Source: Acrocarpospora pleiomorpha
GTDB taxonomy: Bacteria; Actinomycetota; Actinomycetes; Streptosporangiales; Streptosporangiaceae
Direction: 5' to 3'
DNA length: 64,000 nt
NCBI RefSeq assembly: GCF_009687885.1
Contig: NZ_BLAF01000035.1
Span: forward strand, 51,573-115,572
Below, piece after piece: positions 26,941 to 35,783 of this stretch. Position numbers and translations under genes: made by a program. Under the pieces are notes generated by a model. It was given only the letters and a program-made list of their open reading frames with translations. It ran no database searches and had not been told where the DNA came from. The stretch's first letter is position 1; each line of letters begins with the position of its first letter.

Positions 26941-28011
26941 ATTGGCTTGGGCGACTAGGAACTCGTGGGTTGGGCCGTTGGGGACGTCGGCGGGGCGGTT
27001 GACGGCGAATTCGCGGCGGAGGACAGGGATGACTTCCTCGCCGAGGATGTCCAGCTGTTCGAGGACTGTCTTCAGGGGGAGGCCCGCGTGGTCCATCAGG
27101 AACAGTTGCCGCTGGTAGTCGCCGAAGTGGTCGCGGAAGGTCAGGGTCTTGTCGATGACCTCCTGCGGGCTGCCCACCGTGAGCGGTGTCTGCTCGGTGA
27201 ACTCCTCCAGTGAAGGGCCGTTGCCGTACACGGGGGCCTTGTCGAAGTACGGACGGAACTCGCGGACCGCGTCCTGGGAGTTCTTCCGCATGAAGACCTG
27301 GCCACCGAGGCCCACATACGCCTGCTCGGGCGTGCCATGGCCGTAGTGTGCATACCTTTCCCGATAAAGGCTGATAAGGCGGACGAAGTGTTCCTTCGGC
27401 CAGAAGATGTTGTTGGCGAAGAAACCGTCACCGTAGTACGCGGCCTGTTCGGCGATCTCGGGGCTGCGGATCGAGCCGTGCCAGACGAACGGGGGCACGC
27501 CGTCCAGCGGGCGCGGGGTTGAGGTGAAACCTTGCAGGGGCGTACGGAACCGGCCTTCCCAGTCGACCACGTCGGTGCGCCACAGCTCGCGCAGGAGGGC
27601 GTAGTTCTCGACCGCGAGGGGGATGCCGTTGCGGATGTCCTGGCCGAACCACGGGTAGACGGGGCCGGTGTTGCCCCGGCCGAGCATCAGGTCGACCCGG
27701 CCGTCGGCCAGGTGCTGCAACATCGCGTAGTCCTCGGCGATCTTCACCGGGTCGTTGGTGGTGATCAGGGTGGTCGCCGTGGACAGGATCAGCCGCTCGG
27801 TCCTGGCCGCCACGAAACCCAGCAGGGTCGTCGGCGAGGACGGCACGAACGGCGGGTTGTGGTGCTCGCCGGTCGCGAACACGTCCAGCCCGATCTCCTC
27901 GGCCTTCAGCGCGATCGCCACCATCGCCTTGATCCGCTCGTGCTCGCTGGGAGCGCGCCCCGTCGTCGGGTCCGGCGTGACGTCGCCCACCGTGAAGATT
28001 CCGAACTGCAT
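26926..28011 (-). CDS. FMN-dependent luciferase-like monooxygenase, CE1758 family
   Basis: About 361 residues, TIM-barrel luciferase-like (LLM) fold. Signs are MQFGIFTVGDVTPDP, FATGEHHNPPFVPSSP, LILSTATTLITTNDP and LADGRVDLMLGRGNTGPVYPWFG. Together with the downstream CE1759-type reductase it forms a two-component flavin monooxygenase, as in Corynebacterium. The 182-bp gap between the two genes is filled with repeats. ATG 28011 has only a weak ribosome site. It is divergent from the Nudix gene with a 120-bp shared region. The substrate is unknown. Confidence 0.9.
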   Translation of the reverse strand: MQFGIFTVGDVTPDPTTGRAPSEHERIKAMVAIALKAEEIGLDVFATGEHHNPPFVPSSPTTLLGFVAARTERLILSTATTLITTNDPVKIAEDYAMLQHLADGRVDLMLGRGNTGPVYPWFGQDIRNGIPLAVENYALLRELWRTDVVDWEGRFRTPLQGFTSTPRPLDGVPPFVWHGSIRSPEIAEQAAYYGDGFFANNIFWPKEHFVRLISLYRERYAHYGHGTPEQAYVGLGGQVFMRKNSQDAVREFRPYFDKAPVYGNGPSLEEFTEQTPLTVGSPQEVIDKTLTFRDHFGDYQRQLFLMDHAGLPLKTVLEQLDILGEEVIPVLRREFAVNRPADVPNGPTHEFLVAQANSVPV

Positions 28012-28131
28012 TTCAACCCACCATCCTCATTGACCTGCACATCCGATACGGGCGGCACCAGCCCGGACAGCGCCGTGACACACCAACTTATTCCGCGCCG
28101 CAACAATCATCACTCGCTAGGATCGGGCCTC

Positions 28132-28674
28132 ATGACCGACGCGATGATCCGGACCATCTCCTCCCGAGTGGTGTACGCGAACCCGTGGATGACCGTGCGC
28201 GAGGACGAGATCGAACGGCCGGACGGCTCGCCCGGCCTGTACGGCTACGTGGACAAGCCGGATTTCGTGCTCGTCATCCCAATGGAACGTGACGGATTCC
28301 ACCTCGTCCAGGAATTCCGGTATCCGATCGGCCGCCGCTCGTGGAGTTTCCCGCAGGGGGCCGCCGTCGCGCGGGACCGGGAGGAGGAGGCGCGGACCGA
28401 GCTGGCCGAGGAGACCGGGCTGACGGCGGTGAGCCTGGAGCGGATCGGCCGGTTGGACAACGCGCACGGAACCACCAACCAGGGCTTCCACGTTTACCTT
28501 GCCACCGGGCTGACCCCCGGACCGGCCCGGCGGGAGGCGTCCGAGCAGGACATGATCCAGACGTGGGTGCCCCGAGCGGAGCTGGAACGCATGATCGACG
28601 ACGGCCGGGTCGGGGATTCGTGCTCGGTCGCGGCATACGCGTTGCTGCTTCTCCGTGAGCGAACCGGCAAGTAG
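28132..28674 (+). CDS. Nudix hydrolase, ADP-ribose-pyrophosphatase-like
   Basis: About 180 residues. The Nudix box reads GAAVARDREEEARTELAEETGL: the catalytic EExGU half is intact, but the usual Arg of REUxEE is Thr and the helix is one residue shorter. Upstream FHLVQEFRYPIGRRSWSFPQG is typical of ADP-ribose/nucleoside-diphosphate-sugar hydrolases. Residues after the box (NAHGTTNQGFHVYLATGL) define the branch. ATG 28132 is used; the frame is open far upstream but overlaps the divergent gene. It is followed by the HAD gene in the same direction. Confidence 0.87.
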   Translation: MTDAMIRTISSRVVYANPWMTVREDEIERPDGSPGLYGYVDKPDFVLVIPMERDGFHLVQEFRYPIGRRSWSFPQGAAVARDREEEARTELAEETGLTAVSLERIGRLDNAHGTTNQGFHVYLATGLTPGPARREASEQDMIQTWVPRAELERMIDDGRVGDSCSVAAYALLLLRERTGK

Positions 28675-28712
28675 TGCTTAATTAGAGGTATCCAGAGATA
28701 TTGGGGGCGGAT

Positions 28713-29405
28713 GTGCGGCGGGACGGACAGGTGCTCATCTTCGATGCGGATGACACCCTGTGGGAGAACAACATCCTTTTCGAGCGGGTCATCGATGACT
28801 TCTTCGAGTGGCTGGCTCATCCCACCCTGGCCAAGCCCGAGATCAGGGCGATCCTCGACGACATCGAGCGGGCCAACGCTGTCGTGCACGGCTACGGCAG
28901 CAAGGTCTTCCTGCGCAGCCTGGCCGAATGCCTGGAGCAGCTGAACGAGCGCCCGGCCACGATCGAGGAGCAGCGGCGGATCGAGCAGCTGGCCGTGCGC
29001 CTGATCCGGGGCGAGATCGAGCTGATCCCGGGCGTCGCGGACACACTGGCCGATCTCGGCCAGCGCCACCGCCTGCTCCTGCTCACCAAGGGCGACCCCG
29101 CGGAACAACAACGCAAACTAGACGCCTCACAACTTGCCCGACATTTCGGAAATATCCATATTGTTCCGGAAAAGGGGGTGGAGGTGTATCAGCGGCTCGC
29201 CCGGGAACACTCCCTGGCGCTCCCGTCCACCTGGATGATCGGCAACTCCCCGAAATCCGACATCGGCCCGGCCAGGCAGGCCGGGATGAACGCGGTCTTC
29301 ATCCCCCACGAGCACACCTGGGTCCTGGAACACGCCGAACTCGACCCGCATGACCAAGGCGTCCTCCGGCTGACCCGATTCCCCGAACTACTCGACCACT
29401 TCTAA
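28713..29405 (+). CDS. HAD-superfamily hydrolase
   Basis: About 230 residues. Motif I is FDADDTLWENN (nucleophile and acid Asp), motif II LLLTKGD, and motif III with the acidic pair in MIGNSPKSDIGPA. The helical C1 cap between motifs I and II fits phosphoglycolate/nucleotidase-like phosphatases. The start is uncertain: GTG 28713 after GGGGGCGG is preferred, with TTG 28701 and GTG 28731 possible. It is 38 bp after the Nudix gene and perhaps co-transcribed. The substrate is unknown. Confidence 0.87.
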   Translation: MRRDGQVLIFDADDTLWENNILFERVIDDFFEWLAHPTLAKPEIRAILDDIERANAVVHGYGSKVFLRSLAECLEQLNERPATIEEQRRIEQLAVRLIRGEIELIPGVADTLADLGQRHRLLLLTKGDPAEQQRKLDASQLARHFGNIHIVPEKGVEVYQRLAREHSLALPSTWMIGNSPKSDIGPARQAGMNAVFIPHEHTWVLEHAELDPHDQGVLRLTRFPELLDHF

Positions 29406-29413
29406 CCACCAAA

Positions 29414-29429
29414 GACAGCCGCGGCTGTC
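29414..29429 (+). terminator. Short perfect palindrome after the HAD gene
   Basis: GACAGCCGCGGCTGTC is a 16-base perfect palindrome eight bases after the stop codon. A weak terminator is possible, but there is no T-tract. Confidence 0.35.
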
Positions 29430-29478
29430 CGGATCACGACATCTCATAAATAGTTCGGCCTCGGCGAGGGGGTCCCGA

Positions 29479-30498
29479 ATGTCAGGAAATCCCAGGTACG
29501 TGGATGTGGCGCTGGCCGGGGAACGTGCCAGGGAGTTCGAAGGCGAGCGCCGCCGCAGGATCGAGGAACGCCGCAAGCAGGAGGAGGACCGCCGCCGGGC
29601 CAGGGCCGCCGCGCACGCGTCCCGGCTGGCGGTGGAGCGGGAACGGTTGTCCGGGCGGCTGGTCGCGCTGGCCCGCCGTACCGAGGCGCTGGCGGGCATC
29701 CGGGTGAGCGGCACGGCCGAGGACGAGCGGCAGGGGGTGCTGCGCACGCTGGCCGTGCTCGGCACCCGGCTGGCCCGGGTCTCCAACCAGGCCGACGCCG
29801 ACGCGGTGCACCTGGACCTGGTGGCCGCCGCCCGCCGCCTGGAGGCCGTCCGGGCCGGTCTGGCCGCCGCGCTGGCCGAGGACGAGCGCCTGGCCGCCCT
29901 CACCCTGGTGGAGACCCGCCTGGACGAATGGGACGACCGGGAGGCGCTGGACGCCGACGGCGCGCAGGCGGTGGCCGACCAGCTCGCCGCCGTACGCGCC
30001 GGGGTGGCCGACACCCGCACGTTCCGCTTCGGCTACGCCCGTCTGAACGAGCAGGTCGGCGAGCACCTCACGCTGGTGGCCCGCAGGACCGCCCTGCTCG
30101 CCGAGGCCAGGGACAGCGCCCAGGAGGCGGCCGAGTCGCTGGCGGCCATCCTCACCGAGGCCGACGCCCTGGCCGTGGAGCTGCCCGGCCGCGACGACGC
30201 CCAGGAGATCCGCGACCTGCTCGCCGCCCACCTGGCCGCGGGCCGCTTCCAGGAGGCCGCCCACGGCGCGGTACGGCTGGCCGGCGCGGCCCCCCCGCTG
30301 GAGAAGGCCCTGGAGGAGCACCTGGACCGCCGCGAGCTCGCCCGCCACGTCACCGAGGCCGCCGTCCTGGCCGGACTGGTGATCGTCGAGGTGAGCCCGG
30401 CGGCCCGCGCCGCCCGCCTGGCCTACGACGGCGACCTCACCGCGGAGGTGGTGGCCCGCCTCCGCGACGAGGGCGTGGACCCCGTCTCAGCGCAGTAA
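29479..30498 (+). CDS. Coiled-coil protein of unknown function at the edge of the kinase/CHAT island
   Basis: About 339 residues, ATG after GAGGGGG. The first ~65 residues are a highly charged helix (AREFEGERRRRIEERRKQEE). The rest is almost entirely Ala/Leu/Arg/Glu-rich helix with long heptad-like runs. The last ~50 residues (LAGLVIVEVSPAARA..AYDGDLTAEVVARLRDEGVDP) look like a small alpha/beta tail. It has no membrane helix and no known domain recognised. It is convergent with the RES gene, overlapping its end by 12 bp. The composition resembles the helical membrane protein inside the neighbouring operon (38790-40046), so it may belong to the same system. That is inference. Confidence 0.7.
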   Translation: MSGNPRYVDVALAGERAREFEGERRRRIEERRKQEEDRRRARAAAHASRLAVERERLSGRLVALARRTEALAGIRVSGTAEDERQGVLRTLAVLGTRLARVSNQADADAVHLDLVAAARRLEAVRAGLAAALAEDERLAALTLVETRLDEWDDREALDADGAQAVADQLAAVRAGVADTRTFRFGYARLNEQVGEHLTLVARRTALLAEARDSAQEAAESLAAILTEADALAVELPGRDDAQEIRDLLAAHLAAGRFQEAAHGAVRLAGAAPPLEKALEEHLDRRELARHVTEAAVLAGLVIVEVSPAARAARLAYDGDLTAEVVARLRDEGVDPVSAQ

Positions 30499-31134
30499 CA
30501 CCCTGGCCCGGTAGGGCCGCATGACCACGTCCAGCCAGGCGAGCCCTTCTGGGGTGTCCAGCTCGACGTGGAGCGGCGTGGCCGCGATCGGGGGCGCCGG
30601 GCAGCGGTCCTCGAACAGGATGACGCTGCGCTTGGGCAGGTCCCGGCGGGAGATCCAGTCGAGCCCGGCCGCGCTGGTGTCGTGCTCGCGCATCCAGTGC
30701 GCCCACCGCCGGGTCCGCGGGTATTCCGGCGGCTCGGCCTGGATCAGCCACTCGTCCTGGGCCACCGCGGCCAGCGCGGGCGTGCTGGACAGCGAGATCA
30801 GCGGCAGCTCGCGGGTGGTCTCGACCAGGGACAGCCGCCGCCCCTCCAGCTGGGACAGCGACAGCTCGCGCGGCCCGTCGTCGTTGAACTTCATCGACCG
30901 CAGCAGGCATTCGGCCAGCGCGGTGCTCTGCTCGTAGGCGAGGTAGCAGTGGCCGTACGGGTCGGTGGACTCGCCGTCGAAACGGCCGCCGTGCATGCCG
31001 GGGTCCGGCCGGGCCGGGACGAAGGAGTCGACCGGGAACTCGCGGTAGTGCACCCGCCAGAGCTGGGTGCCGCGGGGCAGCAGCAGGCGGTGGGCGGCGA
31101 TGGTGTGATTGTCCGGGGGGTCCTGCGCGGGCAC
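30487..31134 (-). CDS. RES-domain protein, probable NAD+-degrading toxin
   Basis: About 215 residues, GTG start one base after the previous stop. The RES signature is visible: LWRVHYR (Arg), GGRFDG, YLAYEQSTALAECLLRS (Glu) and later Ser-containing strands, ending AGLDWISRRDLPKRSVILFEDR. RES toxins such as MbcT and Res of Res-Xre pairs are NAD+ phosphorylases/glycohydrolases that kill or arrest the cell by NAD+ loss. Here it is the last gene of the nine-gene operon and directly follows an MbcA/ParS-like candidate antitoxin, although most pairs have antitoxin and toxin alone. The family call is fairly firm; toxicity is inferred. Confidence 0.78.
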   Translation of the reverse strand: MPAQDPPDNHTIAAHRLLLPRGTQLWRVHYREFPVDSFVPARPDPGMHGGRFDGESTDPYGHCYLAYEQSTALAECLLRSMKFNDDGPRELSLSQLEGRRLSLVETTRELPLISLSSTPALAAVAQDEWLIQAEPPEYPRTRRWAHWMREHDTSAAGLDWISRRDLPKRSVILFEDRCPAPPIAATPLHVELDTPEGLAWLDVVMRPYRARVLLR

Positions 31135-31135
31135 C

Positions 31136-31804
31136 TCAGTACTCCTCTCGAAGGGCCTGCGCGGCCTCGATGACGTCGCCGGGGCGGCCGGCGACGAGGG
31201 ACGCGGGGATGTCGCCGAGCAGGGCGTTGCCCCGGAGCCACCAGTGCGCGGCGCCCCAGGGGTCGCGCCCGGCGGCGAGGATCTCGTTGACGGCGCGCAC
31301 GGCCGGCAGTTCCCTGCCGTCGGGGCCGAACTGGAAGGCGGGGATCGTGACGCCGCCGGGGCCCGGCAGCCGGAGCAGGTCGGGCGAGCCGGGGTCGCCG
31401 CCCTGGGCGCGTACCTCCTCCGGGGTGAGGGAAGGAGCGGCGCGGAGCCGATCGCGGACCCGGCGGATGTCGGGATCGATCTCCTGCGGCGGGCCGAGGC
31501 TCGCCAGGTCGGGGAGCATCGCGCGGAGCACGTCGAGGGTGGCGGCGATCTCGGTGTCGATGACCGGGCCCCGGTATCCGCCGGACAGCTCCTCGGTGAT
31601 GGTCCGCCGGATCTCGTGGCCGCGCGGCAGCCCCAGCTGGATGAGTTCGAGCAGGTCGTACCAGGCGGCCTCGGCGTTCTCCTCGGACTCGACGGCGATC
31701 TGGTCGAACAGCGGGAGCAGCTGCGCCCAGATCTCGGGGTCGACGTCGGCGCGGATCTCGTGGAGGCGTTCCATCACGTAGCGGGCGAGGTCGGGAGGGC
31801 GCAT
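31136..31804 (-). CDS. MbcA/ParS/Xre-like antitoxin candidate preceding the RES gene
   Basis: About 222 residues. The C-terminal ~55 residues (AVRAVNEILAAGRDPWGAAHWWLRGNALLGDIPASLVAG) match the pattern of the MbcA/ParS toxin-binding domain: helix, D-P-x-x-A-x-x-W, then LxGxxPxxL. The first ~150 residues are helical and acidic and show no obvious HTH, unlike Xre-type antitoxins. ATG 31804 overlaps the CHAT stop codon by one base (TGATG), and the RES gene starts one base after its stop. The likely role is to bind and restrain the RES protein, possibly linking it to the other operon products through the long N-terminus. Confidence 0.55.
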   Translation of the reverse strand: MRPPDLARYVMERLHEIRADVDPEIWAQLLPLFDQIAVESEENAEAAWYDLLELIQLGLPRGHEIRRTITEELSGGYRGPVIDTEIAATLDVLRAMLPDLASLGPPQEIDPDIRRVRDRLRAAPSLTPEEVRAQGGDPGSPDLLRLPGPGGVTIPAFQFGPDGRELPAVRAVNEILAAGRDPWGAAHWWLRGNALLGDIPASLVAGRPGDVIEAAQALREEY

Positions 31805-34800
31805 CAGATCCCCTGGTGGGTGAAGGCGGCCCAGACGGCCGGGTCGGCGAGGTCGAGGCCGAGGTCCTCGATCTCGTGGGCGATGGTGTCCGGCAGCAGG
31901 GGAGCGCGGCCGGGGTCGGCCATCCAGCGCTGGGCGGCCCGCAGCGCGCCCGCCGGTCCGGTGCTCGCCAGGTGGTGGTGGAGCACGAACATCAGCGCGG
32001 CGGTGCGCGGGTCCTCGGCCACCAGCCAGCGCGAGCCGATCACCCCCGAGGCTCCCGCCTGCAGGAACGCGGTGGCCAGGGTGAGGGTCTCGTCGTGGTC
32101 GCGGACGCTCAGGTCGCTGACGCAGGCGGACAGGACGACCAGGCCGCCCGGCCCGCCGGTGCGTTCCAGGGCGAGGATCTCGGTGACGCTCAGCTCCCGG
32201 TCGGCCAGTTTCAGGTGGGAGGCGGGCGGCGGGTCGGCGGAGACGGCGTGGCAGGCCAGGTGCGCCATCGACGCGGACATCCGGCCGAGCACCCGCTCGG
32301 CGGTCGCCGTCCCGTCGGAGCCGGGGAAACGCCCGTACGCGGGCGCGCCCGGATAGTGCGCCCGCCGCAGTTCGGTCACCTCCCGGCGAGACCAGAACAG
32401 TTCGTCGCGGGTGGGATTGCCGACCAGGACCGGGCTCTCCCGCAGCGGCGCCCGGCCGCGCCCGGCCGCCTGGATCAGCTGCCGGGCCGACGCCGCGTAC
32501 GAGACGACCGCCTCGGTGGCCGCATGCCAGGGCACCAGGCCGAGCACCCCGGTGGGCACCAGGACGAGCCGCCCGCCGGGTAACCGCTCCATGATCTCCC
32601 GGGCGGGCACCTGTTCGAGGGCCTCCCGCCAGGCCTTCCTGTCGAGCGTCCGGCGGAAGGCCTCGTGCGCCGCGACGTACCCGCTGAAGTCGACGTCCGG
32701 CAGCGGGATCGGGTGCGCGTCACCCGACGCCGGCACCACCAGCGCGACCGACGGCAGCAGGTAGACCAGCGCCGACGCCTCGCCGAGCGCGCCCGCGATC
32801 TCCGGAACCGACGGCGCCGAGCGGAGCGCGCGATGCGCGGGCGTGCCCCGGAGCACGGCTAGCACCCGCTGCCGCAGCTCGTCGGGCGGCTTGCGGTCCA
32901 GCACCTCGTTCATCAGCGCCGCGGTGCTCCCGGAGGTGCCGTCCACCGACCAGACGTCGGGCGGCCTGGCGCTCTCCCAGGCGGCGGCCAGATCCGCGTG
33001 CCCGTGCGCGGTCAGCAGCGCGGACAGCTCCCCGGCGGCGGTGGCCGCGTGCAGGACCAGGCCGCGCCCGAGCTCCAGCGCCTCGACCGCCGCCTCGGCC
33101 CGCCCCTGGGCCAGCGCCCACCCGGCCACCTGGACCGCGCGCTCGGCGGCTCCCCGCGCCACCATGAGCCCGTGCCCGGGACCCGCCTGCGCGAGCACGT
33201 CGTCGGCGTGCCCGCGCAGCGCGTCGAGCCCGGCCGCGACCGCGTCCGCGCCGCGCCCGGCCTCCCTGTAGGCCTGCGCCAGCTCGCCGGTCCCCGGCGA
33301 CGCCTCCAGATGCCGGATCGCGCTCTCAAGATCGCCGGGAGCGTTCCCCGCCTTGAACCGCGCCAGGTACGCGTTCCCCAGCGCCTGCTCGAGCCGCGGC
33401 CCCAGCCAGTACGGCGGATCCGGCAGCTCCCTGGCCCGCTCCAGCAGCTCGATGGCCCGGCTCAGCAGGCCCTGATCGCCCTTCGAGATCCCGCGCAGCA
33501 GCAGGGCCAGCCCGGCCCTGGCCACCATGGCGGCCCGATCGGACTGGTCGGTGCGCGCCGCCGTGGCTGACTCGATCATGAGATCGATGCCCTCCTCGGT
33601 CTCCTCGGCGTCGTCGCGCGCGTGCCCCCGGAAGATGCGGGCCATCGCCAGCACCCCCTCGATCCGGCCACGCCCGGGGTCCAGCGGTGTCATGGCCGCG
33701 TGTTCCCCGGCGAGCAGGTCGATGCCCGCGTCGAGGCCGTCCAGGTCGCGCAGGCGCATGGCCAGGATCACCCGGGTCAGCCCGGTCATGATCCGCAGCG
33801 TGCGCACGTCCCGGTCGGGGGTCTCCTGCAGATCCATGATCTGGCGGGAACGTTCGAGGAAGAACCCGGCGGCCTCGGCGTCCTCGATCCGGCCGAGGAA
33901 CTGGTGCCGGTCGCTGAGGGCCGCGCCCAGCACGCCGACGATCATCGGCGCGAACTCGTCGCCGGGCGGGATCAGCTCGGCCGCGCGCCGCAGGTTGCTC
34001 ATCGTCTCCTGACCGGCCGCCCGGTCGCCGAGGTGGTTGGCCTGGACGAGCTGGGCCATGCCCAGCAGGAACAGGTCCTTGGCCCGGGTCGTGTCGTCCA
34101 CGGTGTCGCCGTGCTCGGCGATTCCCCGCGCGGCCAGGGCCAGCAGCCGCGTGATGCCGCCGTGGGTGGGGTCGAACGCGGTCCGGGTGAGCAGCGCGCC
34201 GCCGACCATCCGCATCGTGTCCTCATACAGCGGGTGGCCCGGCCGTAACGCGTCCAGGGCCCGCTCCAGCAGTTCCGGCGCGGCGGCCAGGTCGGCGTCG
34301 GTGGCCGGGGTGCCCGCCTGGCCGCGCAGGGCCCGCGCCAGGCCGAGCTCGCGCAGCAGGATCACCCGCAGCAGCTCGTCGGACCCGGCGAGGCCGACCG
34401 CTTCGGCGAGTTCCTCGATGGTGTCGTCGATGATCTCCGCGTCCGGGTCGAGGCGCAGGTGGGCGGCCTTGAGCAGGGCCTGCAGAGCGGTGCCGTGGGG
34501 GCCGGAGGGCGGCAGCGCGGTGGTCAGCGCGACGGCCTTGGTGAGCAGCGGCAGCATCTCCTCGTATGACAGCTCGCCGAGGTGCAGCCGGGCCATGTGG
34601 CGTAGAAGCGTGGCCATGGTGAGCAGGCCGGTGGCGTGCGCCACGACCTCCGGCGGGGCCTGCCCGTCCTGCGTCACCGGGGTGATGAGCTCGATCACGG
34701 CCGCCACGTCGGCCTGGACGTCCGCGCTCAGTTGCCGCCCGGTCAGCAGCGGCATGACGACGGCGGCGAAGTCGGCCGGGCGGCCGTCCCGCATGCCGAT

Positions 34801-35034
34801 GGGGACCACCCGGGCCAGCCGCAGCACGCCCGCCCCGAACCGGGCCATGTGCTCGCGTTCCGTGTCCAGGCGGCCGCCCAGCAGGCCTTCGAAGAGGCCG
34901 ATCGCGGTGTCCCTGTCGGAGTCCTGGCCGTCGAAGCCGAGGTGGCGGGAGCAGAGCAGCCCGGCCAGCTGGAAGTCGGCGAGGGCGTCGCGCGGCGCCG
35001 CGAGCAGCGCGGCGATCCGCTCGTCCAGGTTCAC
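31804..35034 (-). CDS. CHAT-domain (caspase-like) protease with long TPR-like N-terminus
   Basis: About 1076 residues. Residues 1-~680 are alpha-helical pairs with TPR-like periodicity. The C-terminal CHAT domain follows, with catalytic His929 in MAHLACHA and Cys971 in VVLSACVSD, then the usual ASGVIGSRWLV segment and a terminal DPAVWAAFTHQG. CHAT proteases are caspase-related cysteine peptidases used in bacterial immunity and signalling. The GTG start overlaps the PP2C stop (GTGA), and its stop overlaps the antitoxin candidate start. In this operon it is a plausible trigger that cleaves a partner on signal. The target is unknown. Confidence 0.88.
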   Translation of the reverse strand: MNLDERIAALLAAPRDALADFQLAGLLCSRHLGFDGQDSDRDTAIGLFEGLLGGRLDTEREHMARFGAGVLRLARVVPIGMRDGRPADFAAVVMPLLTGRQLSADVQADVAAVIELITPVTQDGQAPPEVVAHATGLLTMATLLRHMARLHLGELSYEEMLPLLTKAVALTTALPPSGPHGTALQALLKAAHLRLDPDAEIIDDTIEELAEAVGLAGSDELLRVILLRELGLARALRGQAGTPATDADLAAAPELLERALDALRPGHPLYEDTMRMVGGALLTRTAFDPTHGGITRLLALAARGIAEHGDTVDDTTRAKDLFLLGMAQLVQANHLGDRAAGQETMSNLRRAAELIPPGDEFAPMIVGVLGAALSDRHQFLGRIEDAEAAGFFLERSRQIMDLQETPDRDVRTLRIMTGLTRVILAMRLRDLDGLDAGIDLLAGEHAAMTPLDPGRGRIEGVLAMARIFRGHARDDAEETEEGIDLMIESATAARTDQSDRAAMVARAGLALLLRGISKGDQGLLSRAIELLERARELPDPPYWLGPRLEQALGNAYLARFKAGNAPGDLESAIRHLEASPGTGELAQAYREAGRGADAVAAGLDALRGHADDVLAQAGPGHGLMVARGAAERAVQVAGWALAQGRAEAAVEALELGRGLVLHAATAAGELSALLTAHGHADLAAAWESARPPDVWSVDGTSGSTAALMNEVLDRKPPDELRQRVLAVLRGTPAHRALRSAPSVPEIAGALGEASALVYLLPSVALVVPASGDAHPIPLPDVDFSGYVAAHEAFRRTLDRKAWREALEQVPAREIMERLPGGRLVLVPTGVLGLVPWHAATEAVVSYAASARQLIQAAGRGRAPLRESPVLVGNPTRDELFWSRREVTELRRAHYPGAPAYGRFPGSDGTATAERVLGRMSASMAHLACHAVSADPPPASHLKLADRELSVTEILALERTGGPGGLVVLSACVSDLSVRDHDETLTLATAFLQAGASGVIGSRWLVAEDPRTAALMFVLHHHLASTGPAGALRAAQRWMADPGRAPLLPDTIAHEIEDLGLDLADPAVWAAFTHQGI

Positions 35035-35783
35035 GGGCGCTCCTTGCCGCGCCGGGCCAGCACGATGGTGATGTTGTCCCGGCCGGAGGCGTTCATGGCC
35101 AGCGCCCAGAGGAGTTTGACCGCCTGGCTGTCGTCGCCGGCCGAGTTCAGCGCCTCCTCCATGTCGGCCACGGGCACCAGGTCGGTGAGGCCGTCGGTGC
35201 AGATCAGCCAGCAGCCCGTCCGGGTGTCGACGCCGGTGTGCACGTCGATGTCGGCGCCGAAGCCGCCGATCACCTGGGTGACGAGGTGGGTGGGGGGCGG
35301 GGGAGCGCCGGGTTCGCCCAGCCCGGGGGAGTCGTCCACCGAGAGCTGGCCGAGGAAGCGGTCGTCCAGGCGGTAGACGCGGGAGTCGCCCACGTTGAAC
35401 CAGGTCGTGGTGGCGGGGGTGAACAGCAGCCCGGCCAGGGTGGTGGCCATCCCGGTGAGGGCCGGGTGCTCGGCGGACATGGTGGTGATCTGGGCGTCGA
35501 TGTCCTTAATCAGGCTGGCCAGGTCGCCGGGGGTCTCGGCGGTGGAGCCGTGGCGGGCCAGCACGCCGACCGTGTGCGCGGCGGCCACCTCGCCGCCCGC
35601 GTGCCCGCCCAGGCCGTCGGCGACCGCCACCAGGACGGTGCGGGACAGCGTCAGCGAGCAGGTGATCGGTTCGGCCATCGAGATCTCCGAGATGACCAGC
35701 CCGGCGGCGGTCACCGCGTCCTCGTTGTGGTCGCGCACCGCGCCGACGTGCGTCATGGCGGTTACCACCAGCCGGTCATCCAT
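35031..35783 (-). CDS. PP2C-family Ser/Thr protein phosphatase
   Basis: About 250 residues, soluble, with all PP2C motifs: DHNEDA, VADGLGGHAGGEVAA (metal Asp-Gly), STTW/FNVGDSRVYRLDD-type core, CTDGLTDLV and SGRDNITIVLA. It removes phosphate from Ser/Thr, most likely countering the operon's own kinase. ATG 35783 overlaps the FHA gene by 8 bp and its stop overlaps the CHAT start by 4 bp, so translation is coupled. Confidence 0.93.
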   Translation of the reverse strand: MDDRLVVTAMTHVGAVRDHNEDAVTAAGLVISEISMAEPITCSLTLSRTVLVAVADGLGGHAGGEVAAAHTVGVLARHGSTAETPGDLASLIKDIDAQITTMSAEHPALTGMATTLAGLLFTPATTTWFNVGDSRVYRLDDRFLGQLSVDDSPGLGEPGAPPPPTHLVTQVIGGFGADIDVHTGVDTRTGCWLICTDGLTDLVPVADMEEALNSAGDDSQAVKLLWALAMNASGRDNITIVLARRGKERP

